From Desulfobulbus sp. (lineage in GTDB: Bacteria > Desulfobacterota > Desulfobulbia > Desulfobulbales > Desulfobulbaceae), in assembly GCA_030602145.1 (NCBI GenBank), contig JAUWAH010000221.1, positions 1 to 5,158 of the forward strand: DNA of 5,158 nt, given 5' to 3'. Positions within the stretch are counted from its first letter, which is position 1. Each line of letters begins with the position of its first letter. The notes under the pieces were generated by a model. That model did no database searches. It was not told where the DNA came from and worked only from the letters and a program-made list of their open reading frames with translations. A program made the translations under genes and the position numbers. Shown here one piece after another: positions 1-5,158 of the stretch.

Positions 1-138
1 GGCTTTTGCAAAAAGACGGTTGAGTCATTCCCGAGGTAGTCATCGGGAATCCAGTCCTGGAAAAATCAATGAGTTCTGGATTCCCGCTTTCGCGGGAATG
101 ACGAAAAAAACTCGTCAGCAGTTCATTTTGCAAAAGGC
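1..138. repeat. MITE-like palindromic interspersed element (left border at or before the window edge)
   Basis: The stretch is a nested inverted repeat. Its outer ends are near-identical inverted copies (1-13 against 126-138, 12 of 13 bases), each holding the 10-bp palindrome TTTTGCAAAA. Inside, 24-33 (GTCATTCCCG) pairs with 93-102, and 44-54 (CGGGAATCCAG) pairs with 76-86. Each arm can also fold on itself: 27-34 with 43-50, and 80-87 with 92-99 around the loop TTTC. A cloverleaf or cruciform is therefore possible. It has no room for a coding gene. The core CTGGATTCCCGCTTTCGCGG is, from memory, a common dispersed repeat core in proteobacterial genomes. I infer a non-autonomous mobile or REP-like element. 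The left border cannot be fixed because the similarity starts at base 1. Confidence 0.7.
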
Positions 139-160
139 TCCTGGCCCCATCTAAAAAAAT

Positions 161-165
161 AGGAG
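161..165 (+). promoter_or_regulatory. Shine-Dalgarno of the acetyltransferase gene, inside a possible hairpin
   Basis: AGGAG is the only good ribosome binding site before the ATG at 179, but its spacing of 13 bases is longer than usual. The sequence AGGAGCC at 161-167 is perfectly complementary to GGCTCCT at 136-142, giving a 7-bp stem with an 18-base A-rich loop that would mask the site. No other in-frame start codon lies closer to it. Confidence 0.5.
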
Positions 166-178
166 CCGCATCATCTCC

Positions 179-691
179 ATGGACATATACATCAGAGACG
201 AACAGCCCGGCGATATCGACGTCATTGCCGCGATCGCCCGAGCCGCTTATTTAGCCAATTCCCACAATGGCCACGACGGACACCAACACCGGATTGTCGA
301 CAATCTGCGCCGCGCCGGCGCCCTGGCAATTTCCCTGGTGGCTGAAATCGAGGGCGAACTGGTCGGCCATGTCGCCCTGTCCGAGGTCGATATCTCCGAC
401 GGATCGACCGGTTGGTACGGCCTCGGCCCGCTGACCGTCAAACCCGGCCAGCAAGGCAGGGGGATCGGCAGCGGACTGGTTCGGGCCGCTCTCGACCGGC
501 TGCGGCAGCGAGGTGCGAACGGCTGCGTGCTGGTGGGGGACTCCTCCTTCTTCCGTCGTTTCGGGTTTGTCTACGATCCCGATCTGATGCTTGGAGAGGC
601 ATCCCAGGAACATTTCCTGGCTTTGTCGCTGCGTGGCTCGGGCGCCCGTGGGGTGGTGGCCTTCCATCCGTCTTTTTTCAACGGCTGCTGA
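179..691 (+). CDS. YhbS-like GNAT family N-acetyltransferase (COG3153 type)
   Basis: A predicted cytoplasmic acetyltransferase of 170 residues that would transfer the acetyl group of acetyl-CoA to an amine; the substrate is unknown. The single GNAT domain spans nearly the whole protein. Visible parts are the N-terminal strand with D-x-x-x-I (about 1-27), a central strand LVGHVALSEV (61-70), the acetyl-CoA pyrophosphate loop Q92-x-x-G95-x-G97 followed by a helix, and the YhbS-type C-terminal stretch CVLVGDSSFFRRFGF (106-120) ending in AFHPSFF. Length and layout match the YhbS family. A histidine-rich patch (H29, H32, H35, H37) lies where relatives usually carry an acidic segment before the first helix. 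The ATG at 179 is chosen because AGGAG at 161-165 precedes it and no closer alternative exists. A strong terminator-like hairpin follows the stop by 20 bp, so the gene is probably a single unit. Confidence 0.88.
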   Translation: MDIYIRDEQPGDIDVIAAIARAAYLANSHNGHDGHQHRIVDNLRRAGALAISLVAEIEGELVGHVALSEVDISDGSTGWYGLGPLTVKPGQQGRGIGSGLVRAALDRLRQRGANGCVLVGDSSFFRRFGFVYDPDLMLGEASQEHFLALSLRGSGARGVVAFHPSFFNGC

Positions 692-711
692 CCGGGGTAT
701 CGGTCACCCAT

Positions 712-754
712 CCTGTCCACCGGTCGAGGAAACCGGGGGCAGGTGTGTTTTTTT
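712..754 (+). terminator. Rho-independent terminator (or leader attenuator) after the acetyltransferase gene
   Basis: Bases 712-724 (CCTGTCCACCGGT) pair with 732-743 (ACCGGGGGCAGG): 12 pairs with one G-U pair, one bulged A at 719 and a 7-base loop. Four bases later comes a run of seven T (748-754). This is the layout of an intrinsic terminator on the + strand. It lies 20 bp after the acetyltransferase stop and 21 bp before the next ATG, so it could end the first gene, limit transcription of the second, or both. Confidence 0.65.
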
Positions 755-775
755 ACGAGCAATGCGAGGCGAATC

Positions 776-1297
776 ATGAAAACACTGCGTGCAACCACGG
801 CCATCCTGGCGACCCTGCTGGCCTTGACGCTGGCCACGGTCGAGGCCGGAGTGACGATCACCATCGGAGAACCCGGATTTTACGGTCGGCTCGATATCGA
901 CGGCGGATACCCGCCGCCGCGCCTGATCTACAGCGAACCGGTCATTGTCCGACCGGTTTCCACCTGGTATCCGCCCATCTACCTGCGCGTGCCTCCGGGC
1001 CACGTCAAGCACTGGTACAAGCACTGCAATCAATACAATGCCTGCGGCCGGCCGGTCTACTTCATCGAGGACAATTGGTACCGGGATGTCTATGTACCCC
1101 GCTACCGGGAACACCACCGCAAGGTGTATGTTCCCGCCGGTCCGCCGGTCATCTACAAGCCGAAATATTACGAGTATCGGAAATACGAACACAAGCCTCC
1201 CAAAAAGGTGTACATCAAGGAGTATGACGACGACCGGGGCCGCGGCAAGAAGAATGACCGCCGCCATCGGGACGACGACCATCGGGGCCGCAGATAG
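776..1297 (+). CDS. Exported Tyr/Pro/Arg-rich protein of unknown function
   Basis: The product has 173 residues. It starts with a typical Sec signal peptide: MKTLR, then a hydrophobic stretch to about residue 20, with likely cleavage after VEA at residue 24. The mature part is rich in tyrosine (19), proline and basic residues. It contains a conserved-looking block at 72-102: VPPGHVKHW, then C84 and C90 spaced C-x5-C, then GRPVYF and WY. I recall the same PPGH-x-KHW...C...ACG-x-PVYF signature in small hypothetical exported proteins of Betaproteobacteria and relatives; none has an assigned function that I know. The tail (about 147-173) alternates Asp and Arg/Lys/His runs and looks disordered. 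The ATG at 776 is preferred over an upstream in-frame ATG at 743, because it has GAGG at 766-769 and begins the signal peptide. The following exported-protein gene starts 55 bp downstream, so an operon is likely. Confidence 0.8.
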   Translation: MKTLRATTAILATLLALTLATVEAGVTITIGEPGFYGRLDIDGGYPPPRLIYSEPVIVRPVSTWYPPIYLRVPPGHVKHWYKHCNQYNACGRPVYFIEDNWYRDVYVPRYREHHRKVYVPAGPPVIYKPKYYEYRKYEHKPPKKVYIKEYDDDRGRGKKNDRRHRDDDHRGRR

Positions 1298-1352
1298 GTT
1301 GGTTTTTGCGCGGCAGGCCCAGGTGGAGCTGGCCGTGGCGGGGAGGGGAAGC

Positions 1353-2243
1353 ATGGCTCAATGGTTTCGGTCGACATGGACTTTTTTCCTGGCGCTGGCG
1401 ATCGCTTTCTCCATCGCCTCGCCCGCGCCGGCCAGGGATTCGATCACCTGGATGCAGGTCAGCATGCCCCCCTTCTTCATCCACGAGGGGCCGGAGCGCC
1501 ACCGGGGCTACGGTGATGTGGTCAGCGCCATCCTGGAAGCCAACCTGCCGGACTACGACCATCACGTCATGGTCACCAACGTCATCCGGCACTTCGAGCG
1601 GTTCAAACAGGGCGAGCAGGTGTGCAGCATCGGTTTGTACCGCACCCCGGAGCGCGAGCAGTTCATCGCCTTTTCCATCCCCAGTTTCCTCACCCTGCCG
1701 GCGGCGCTGGTGACCACCAGGGACAAGGCGGCCGCCTATGGCTGGTCCGGGTCCGTCCGGCTCGACGATGTTCTGCGTCACCCCGAGTTCGTCCTTGGTT
1801 TGAGCAGCGATCGATCCTACGGCCTGCGCATCGATACCCTGCTCAGGAGCCACCACCAACGCACCAACCTGATCGCCTACTCCGGCCAGGAACTGTCGGC
1901 CAACTATTTCAAGATGCTCCTGCTCGACCGGCTCGACGGGCTGCTCGCCCTGCCGGACGAGGCCACATATCAGGCGCAAAGGCTGGGGATCGACGACCGG
2001 CTGACCGTCCTGAGCATCGAGGAAAACCAGGAGGGCTATGAGGGCTGGATGTGTGCGGTGGGATGCTCGAACAACGAGTGGGGCCGCCGGGTGATCGAGC
2101 GGGTCAACCGGGTACTGGTCGAGCAGCGACCCACCGAGCGATACCGGATGGCCTATGAACGCTGGCTCGATCCCGGCAGCGTCGATCGGTATCGTAGCCT
2201 CTACCGGGATGTCTTCCTCGCCACCGTTCCTCCGGGCGACTGA
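1353..2243 (+). CDS. Periplasmic solute-binding-like protein (SBP_bac_3 fold, TIGR02285 type)
   Basis: The product has 296 residues. It begins with a signal peptide (hydrophobic 10-22, likely cleavage after APA at residue 27), so it should act in the periplasm. The mature N-terminus, ITWMQVSMPPFFIHEGPERH followed by RGYGD, is the hallmark of the TIGR02285 group, relatives of amino-acid-type binding proteins. Further family-like blocks are C91-S-I-G with R97-T-P-E-R (91-101), the hinge region around 115-121, and a C-terminal segment with C234 and C238 before WGRRVIERVNRVL. The ligand is unknown. No permease, ATPase or sensor domain is attached or adjacent, so it is an orphan; a chemosensory or scavenging role is only a guess. 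The reading frame stays open upstream to 945, but the ATG at 1353 has GGAGG at 1342-1346 and starts the signal peptide. It probably shares a transcript with the gene ending at 1297. Confidence 0.82.
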   Translation: MAQWFRSTWTFFLALAIAFSIASPAPARDSITWMQVSMPPFFIHEGPERHRGYGDVVSAILEANLPDYDHHVMVTNVIRHFERFKQGEQVCSIGLYRTPEREQFIAFSIPSFLTLPAALVTTRDKAAAYGWSGSVRLDDVLRHPEFVLGLSSDRSYGLRIDTLLRSHHQRTNLIAYSGQELSANYFKMLLLDRLDGLLALPDEATYQAQRLGIDDRLTVLSIEENQEGYEGWMCAVGCSNNEWGRRVIERVNRVLVEQRPTERYRMAYERWLDPGSVDRYRSLYRDVFLATVPPGD

Positions 2244-2256
2244 CCATTCGTTGCCC
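2234..2256. terminator. Weak hairpin at the convergent gene ends
   Basis: GGGCGAC (2234-2240) can pair with GTTGCCC (2250-2256), with one G-U pair on the + strand and a 9-base loop. It spans the stop codon at 2241-2243 and fills most of the 20-bp gap between the two convergent genes. There is no T-run on either side, so intrinsic termination is unproven. It is listed because it is the only structure in the gap that could separate the two transcripts. Confidence 0.25.
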
Positions 2257-2263
2257 CACCCGC

Positions 2264-4477
2264 CTACTTGATCTTGCGTTTGGCGATTTTCTTCGAATAC
2301 TGCTTCTTGTACAGCCGGCGAGCCTCGGCCAGCCGCTTCTCGCTCTTCTCGATCAACACCTCCTGGGCCGATCGTTTCTCCTCCTTGGCCTCGGGCCGCC
2401 GCTGGATGTAGGAGCCGTCGGGCTGCATGTCCCAGGCGCCGCGCCGATCCCCGAGCTGGAGGGTGAGAATCTCCCGCAACTGAGCCCGCAGCACCGGCGG
2501 CTCCACCGGCGTGATCACCTCGACCCTCCGGTCGAGGTTGCGCTTCATCAGGTCGGCCGAGCCAATGTAGTACTCCTCCGCCCCATTGTTGCGGAAGTAG
2601 TAGATCCGCGAATGCTCAAGGAATCGACCCACCAGGGAAACCACCCGAATGTTGTCGGAAAGACCCGGGATGCCGGGGCGGAGCAGGCAACTGTCGCGGA
2701 TGATCAGGTCCACCTTGACCCCGGCCTGGGAGGCCTGATAGAGGGCGGCGATTACATCCATGTCGGTGAGGGCGTTGCTCTTGAGTTGGATCAGGCCGGC
2801 GTTGCCCTTGCTCTGGTGCTCGATTTCCCGCTTGATGTTTTCCAGCAGCGTTTTCTTCAGGTTGCGGGGCGAGGGCAGCAGCTTCTTGTAGTGGCGGGCC
2901 GGCGCATACCCCAGGGTGAGGAAATTGAAGAACTCGGTGAGGTCGTTGCCGATGTCGGGGTCGCAGGTCAGAAGTCCCAGGTCGCTATAGGCCCTGGCCG
3001 TGCCGGCATGGTAGTTGCCAGTGCCGATATGGGCATAACGCTTGAGGCCGTTGTAATCGCGCCGGACCACGAAGATCACCTTGGAATGGGTCTTAAGGCC
3101 GACCACGCCGTAGGTGACATGGATGCCTGCCTCTTCCAGGTAGGTCGCCCAATGGATGTTGGCCGATTCGTCGAACCGGGCCATCAGCTCCACCACCACC
3201 GCCACCTGCTTGCCATTGCGGGCCGCATCGAGCAGATATTGGATGATCTGTGAGTTGGCCGAAGTCCGGTAGAGGGTCATCTTGATCACCAACACCTTGG
3301 GATCGGTGCTGGCCTCCTTCAGAAATCGTTCCACCGATGAACTGAACGACTCGTAGGGATGCTGGAGCAGAAACGGTCCCTCCTCGCGAATCAGGTGGAA
3401 AATATTGGGAAAATCAGTGGAGAGCCTGTAGTGGTCCAGGGGCTGGTGGGGCGGGAAATGGAGTTCGGGCCTGTCGATGGCGCAGAGTTCCATCAGGTCG
3501 CGCTTGGCCATGATGCCGTCGACGGTGAACACGTCCTTGCGGGAATTGATGCCCAGTTGGGAAGCGAGCATGCCGCGGTGCTGCCTGGTCATGGCGGGGT
3601 CGACCTCGAGGCGGACCACCTCGGCGAACTTGCGGTCCTGGAGCGCGGTTTCGATCATCGACAACAGGTCCACCGCCTGGTCCGGCCACTGTTCGGTGAT
3701 GGCGTTGCGGGTCACCCGGAACAGTTCGCAATTTTCGATGACCATGCCGGGAAAGATGATCTCCAGGTTGTTGGCGATCACCTCCTCGAAGAGCACATAG
3801 ACATGGCGATCAGGCTCGACCCGGATGAATCGCGGGATGCCGGTGCCGGTGGTCGGCACCTTGATCCGGTTGAGATAGATGTGGTCGTCGTCGCTGTGGC
3901 GGGTGGCCACCAGCAGGTTGAGGCTGAGGTTGGAGATGAAGGGGAAGGGATGGGCCGGATCCATGCCCTGCGGGGTGAGCAGGGGGTAGATGTTGTCGCG
4001 GAAATAGGTCGCCATCTTCTGGCGCTGCTGCTCGTCAAGGGCGGAGTACTTGAGGACAAGGATCTCCTGCTTGGCAAGTTGGGTGAGCAATTCACGTTCC
4101 ATGGCCTCCTGCTTGTCGAGGATGTCACGGACCATGTCATAGCTTTCGTCGATCTGCTGCTGCGGGGTGCGGCCGTCCATGGAGAGCATTTTCAAGCCGG
4201 CGCCGACCTGCTGTTTGAGGCCGCCGATCCGTTTCATGAAGAATTCGTCCAGGTTGGAGCCGATCACAGCCAGGAAGAAAATCCGTTCGAGCAAGGGGTT
4301 GCGCTCATCCTTGCTCTCGTTGAACACCCGCCGGTTGAACTCCAGCCAGGTCAGTTCGCGGTTGAGATACCATTCCGGCGAGGAGAGATCGAACACCCGG
4401 TCGCCCTTGGCGGTCGCGCCGCCCTTGGGATCACCTGCCTTGCCGCCCGTATCGCCCTTCATTTCCAAACCACCCAT
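2264..4477 (-). CDS. ppk1: Polyphosphate kinase 1
   Basis: This enzyme reversibly moves the terminal phosphate of ATP onto inorganic polyphosphate, usually at the inner membrane. The 737 residues cover the four PPK1 regions: N-terminal domain (about 33-140, with WYLNRELTWLEFNRRV and SNLDEFFMKR), head domain (about 147-345) and two phospholipase-D-like C-terminal domains (about 357-525 and 530-700). H464 in LKTHSK matches the autophosphorylated His435 of E. coli and H483 in YAHIGTGN matches His454. R404 (TLYR) and R434 (ARFDESAN) match the metal- and phosphate-binding Arg375 and Arg405 with identical spacing. The protein is about 50 residues longer than E. coli PPK1, through a Gly/Lys-rich N-terminal extension (1-28) and a Lys/Arg/Glu-rich, probably helical tail (about 697-737). 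The ATG at 4477 is supported by AGAGGTG at 4488-4482; Met6 is a weaker alternative. No phosphate-transport or exopolyphosphatase gene is adjacent in the window. Confidence 0.97.
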   Translation of the reverse strand: MGGLEMKGDTGGKAGDPKGGATAKGDRVFDLSSPEWYLNRELTWLEFNRRVFNESKDERNPLLERIFFLAVIGSNLDEFFMKRIGGLKQQVGAGLKMLSMDGRTPQQQIDESYDMVRDILDKQEAMERELLTQLAKQEILVLKYSALDEQQRQKMATYFRDNIYPLLTPQGMDPAHPFPFISNLSLNLLVATRHSDDDHIYLNRIKVPTTGTGIPRFIRVEPDRHVYVLFEEVIANNLEIIFPGMVIENCELFRVTRNAITEQWPDQAVDLLSMIETALQDRKFAEVVRLEVDPAMTRQHRGMLASQLGINSRKDVFTVDGIMAKRDLMELCAIDRPELHFPPHQPLDHYRLSTDFPNIFHLIREEGPFLLQHPYESFSSSVERFLKEASTDPKVLVIKMTLYRTSANSQIIQYLLDAARNGKQVAVVVELMARFDESANIHWATYLEEAGIHVTYGVVGLKTHSKVIFVVRRDYNGLKRYAHIGTGNYHAGTARAYSDLGLLTCDPDIGNDLTEFFNFLTLGYAPARHYKKLLPSPRNLKKTLLENIKREIEHQSKGNAGLIQLKSNALTDMDVIAALYQASQAGVKVDLIIRDSCLLRPGIPGLSDNIRVVSLVGRFLEHSRIYYFRNNGAEEYYIGSADLMKRNLDRRVEVITPVEPPVLRAQLREILTLQLGDRRGAWDMQPDGSYIQRRPEAKEEKRSAQEVLIEKSEKRLAEARRLYKKQYSKKIAKRKIK

Positions 4478-4494
4478 TGTGCACCTCTAAAGAA

Positions 4495-4626
4495 AATGGT
4501 CTCGCAAAAAGTCGATTGCTGCCATGTCGAGGAGCGCAGCGACGAAAAATATTCCATTATTCCGAATAGTTGCTGCTGCGTTTCAAATGGCGAATCGGCT
4601 GTTTTCCTCCTTTTTACGAGTGCATC
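4495..4626. repeat. Second MITE-like element between ppk1 and its upstream region
   Basis: The ends are imperfect inverted repeats: 4495-4511 (core CTCGCAAAAAG) against 4610-4626 (core CTTTTTACGAG), 13 of 17 positions matching. The interior has a GAGGAGCGCAGCGACG block (4529-4544) with a short stem GTCG/CGAC at 4526-4529 and 4540-4543. Both the ends and this block resemble, from memory, short dispersed repeats common between genes of Desulfobacterota. It is AT-richer than the flanking genes and codes for nothing convincing. Its edge lies 17 bp before the ppk1 start and directly beyond the ppk1 Shine-Dalgarno. The exact borders are inferred from the inverted ends; no target duplication was recognised. 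Confidence 0.55.
4556..4586 (-). promoter_or_regulatory. Candidate sigma70-type promoter for ppk1 inside the repeat element
   Basis: On the - strand, TTGAAA (4586-4581) resembles a -35 box and AATAAT (4561-4556) a -10 box, with a spacer of 19 bases that is longer than ideal. It is the best match I see upstream of ppk1 within the AT-rich element. Chance occurrence in AT-rich DNA is quite possible. Confidence 0.25.
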
Positions 4627-4775
4627 AAAGAAGAAGACTCTTGCCGAGTTGTTGTCAGCATACCGTACTTATCGGCTGAAAAGGTAGTCATTTTTCCTGT
4701 TTCGACAGTGGGATGGGACATGGCAGCCGTAAAATTTTGTTGTCTGCCCCGCCAAAAACGGTTGCTGTACCCTGC
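4627..4775. other. Intergenic spacer with no recognised gene
   Basis: This stretch lies between the second repeat element and the end of the receiver-domain gene, and is AT-richer than the genes around it. I see no supported coding region. Only weak stems appear: CTGT/ACAG at 4698-4709 around TTCG, and GGCAG/CTGCC at 4722-4726 and 4744-4748. Neither is followed by a T-run on the - strand, so no clear terminator for the gene to the right can be named. Read-through into ppk1 cannot be excluded. Confidence 0.4.
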
Positions 4776-5158
4776 TCACTGGCGGCCGTTGATCTCCAGC
4801 AGCCGGTGCACCATCGTGCCGAGCTGGTGCATCGAGAAGGGTTTCTGCAGGAAGTGCACCCCTTCGTCAAGGACGCCATGCTGGGCGATGACATTGGCGG
4901 TATAACCGGATATGTACAGGCAGCGCAGATGCGGCAGCAAGGTGCGCAGATGGGCGGAAAGATCACGGCCGTTCATCCCGGGCATGACCACGTCGGTGAC
5001 GAGCAGGCTGATCCGGTCCGGGTGGGTTTCGGCCAGCCGGATGGCCTCGCCGGGGGAACCGGCCGGGAGCACGGTGTATCCCAGGTCCTGGAGCATAAGG
5101 GTGGCCATCTCGAGAATGGCGGGATCATCCTCCACCAGCAGAACGGTTTCAAGGCTCC
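4776..5158 (-). CDS. C-terminal receiver domain of a probable hybrid sensor histidine kinase (5' end beyond window)
   Basis: Only the last 126 complete codons are in the window. They form a full CheY-like receiver: ETVLLVEDDP with the acidic pocket E9/D10/D11 (numbering from the first complete codon), phospho-acceptor D55 in LLVTDVVMPGMNG, switch residue S83 in YISGYT, and K105 in FLQKPF. The protein ends about 19 residues after that lysine, with no DNA-binding domain. The frame stays open to the window edge. The codon before the first complete one ends in GG, so it is not a start, and the internal GTG at 5135 would delete the first strand. The wording of the domain (PGEAIRLAETHPD, HGVLDEGVHFLQKPFS) is typical of receivers at the C-terminus of PAS-containing hybrid kinases in Desulfobacterota. 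A phosphorelay role follows if so. A free-standing response regulator starting outside the window is the alternative. Confidence 0.88.
   Translation of the reverse strand, partial: SLETVLLVEDDPAILEMATLMLQDLGYTVLPAGSPGEAIRLAETHPDRISLLVTDVVMPGMNGRDLSAHLRTLLPHLRCLYISGYTANVIAQHGVLDEGVHFLQKPFSMHQLGTMVHRLLEINGRQ

Noticed and set aside
128..157. Possible promoter TTGCAA (128-133) with TAAAAA (152-157), 18-base spacer
   Set aside because: Each box matches at four of six positions, and transcription would start inside the ribosome binding site of the acetyltransferase gene.
412..1227. 271-codon + frame across the acetyltransferase gene and the Tyr-rich gene
   Set aside because: It overlaps two better-supported genes in another frame, has Arg/Pro/Gly-rich composition, no domain, and runs through the terminator-like hairpin.
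945..1352. N-terminal extension of the binding-protein frame up to 945
   Set aside because: It would overlap the upstream gene, its sequence is Thr/Ser/Arg-rich shadow translation, and it would bury the clear signal peptide that begins at 1353.
704..1979. Long - strand frames opposite the two exported-protein genes (704-1354, 1215-1979)
   Set aside because: The + strand products have signal peptides and family motifs. The - strand frames have neither.
1078..2215. 13-base word TACCGGGATGTCT repeated in the two exported-protein genes
   Set aside because: Both copies encode Tyr-Arg-Asp-Val in coding frame, so shared codon preference explains it. No flanking similarity is seen.
4459..4557. 32-codon - strand leader ORF from ATG at 4557 overlapping the ppk1 start
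   Set aside because: Its codons are mostly repeat-element sequence and its ribosome binding site is poor. Overlap with ppk1 alone is not evidence of a leader peptide.
4602..4615. Perfect GGAGG within an A-rich run on the - strand in the second repeat element
   Set aside because: No ATG or GTG start with a usable frame follows at proper spacing; the nearest TTG frame has nine codons.
3359..4687. 442-codon open frame on the + strand opposite ppk1, and a shorter one at 2612-3253
   Set aside because: They are antisense shadows of a clearly conserved PPK1 gene in GC-rich DNA. Their translations are low-complexity Gly/Val/Asp/His-rich, with no recognisable domain.

Overview
The window is about 5.2 kb of GC-rich bacterial chromosome. 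It holds three genes on the + strand (179-2243) converging on two genes on the - strand (2264-5158). The style of the C-terminal receiver domain at the right edge, the polyphosphate kinase and the two short interspersed palindromic repeats all look like Desulfobacterota (the former sulfate-reducing Deltaproteobacteria, perhaps Desulfobulbales-like). That placement is from memory of such genomes and is only moderately secure. No rRNA, tRNA, CRISPR, transposase or phage gene is visible.

Left part: positions 1-138 are a palindromic, MITE-like repeat that ends just before a YhbS-type GNAT acetyltransferase gene (179-691). A strong stem-loop with a T-run (712-754) closes that gene. It lies only 22 bp before the next start, so it may also act as an attenuator. 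Next come two genes for exported proteins: a small Tyr/Pro/Arg-rich protein of unknown function (776-1297) and, 55 bp further, an orphan periplasmic solute-binding-like protein of the TIGR02285 type (1353-2243). Their spacing suggests co-transcription. No transporter permease or ATPase is present.

Right part: a complete polyphosphate kinase 1 gene (ppk1, 4477 down to 2264) has all recognisable catalytic residues and charged extensions at both ends. Its stop lies only 20 bp from the stop of the solute-binding gene. Upstream of ppk1 is a 298-bp AT-richer gap. A second MITE-like element (4495-4626) sits there almost directly against the ppk1 ribosome binding site, so any ppk1 promoter must lie in or beyond it. 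At the right edge is the C-terminal receiver domain of a protein that runs off the window, most likely a hybrid sensor histidine kinase.

I see no shared pathway linking the five genes. The content is mostly ordinary housekeeping and accessory material. The observations most worth a second look are the two palindromic elements placed against gene starts, the terminator-like hairpin in front of the exported-protein pair, and the uncharacterised Tyr-rich exported protein. I found no convincing evidence of a previously undescribed multi-gene system.
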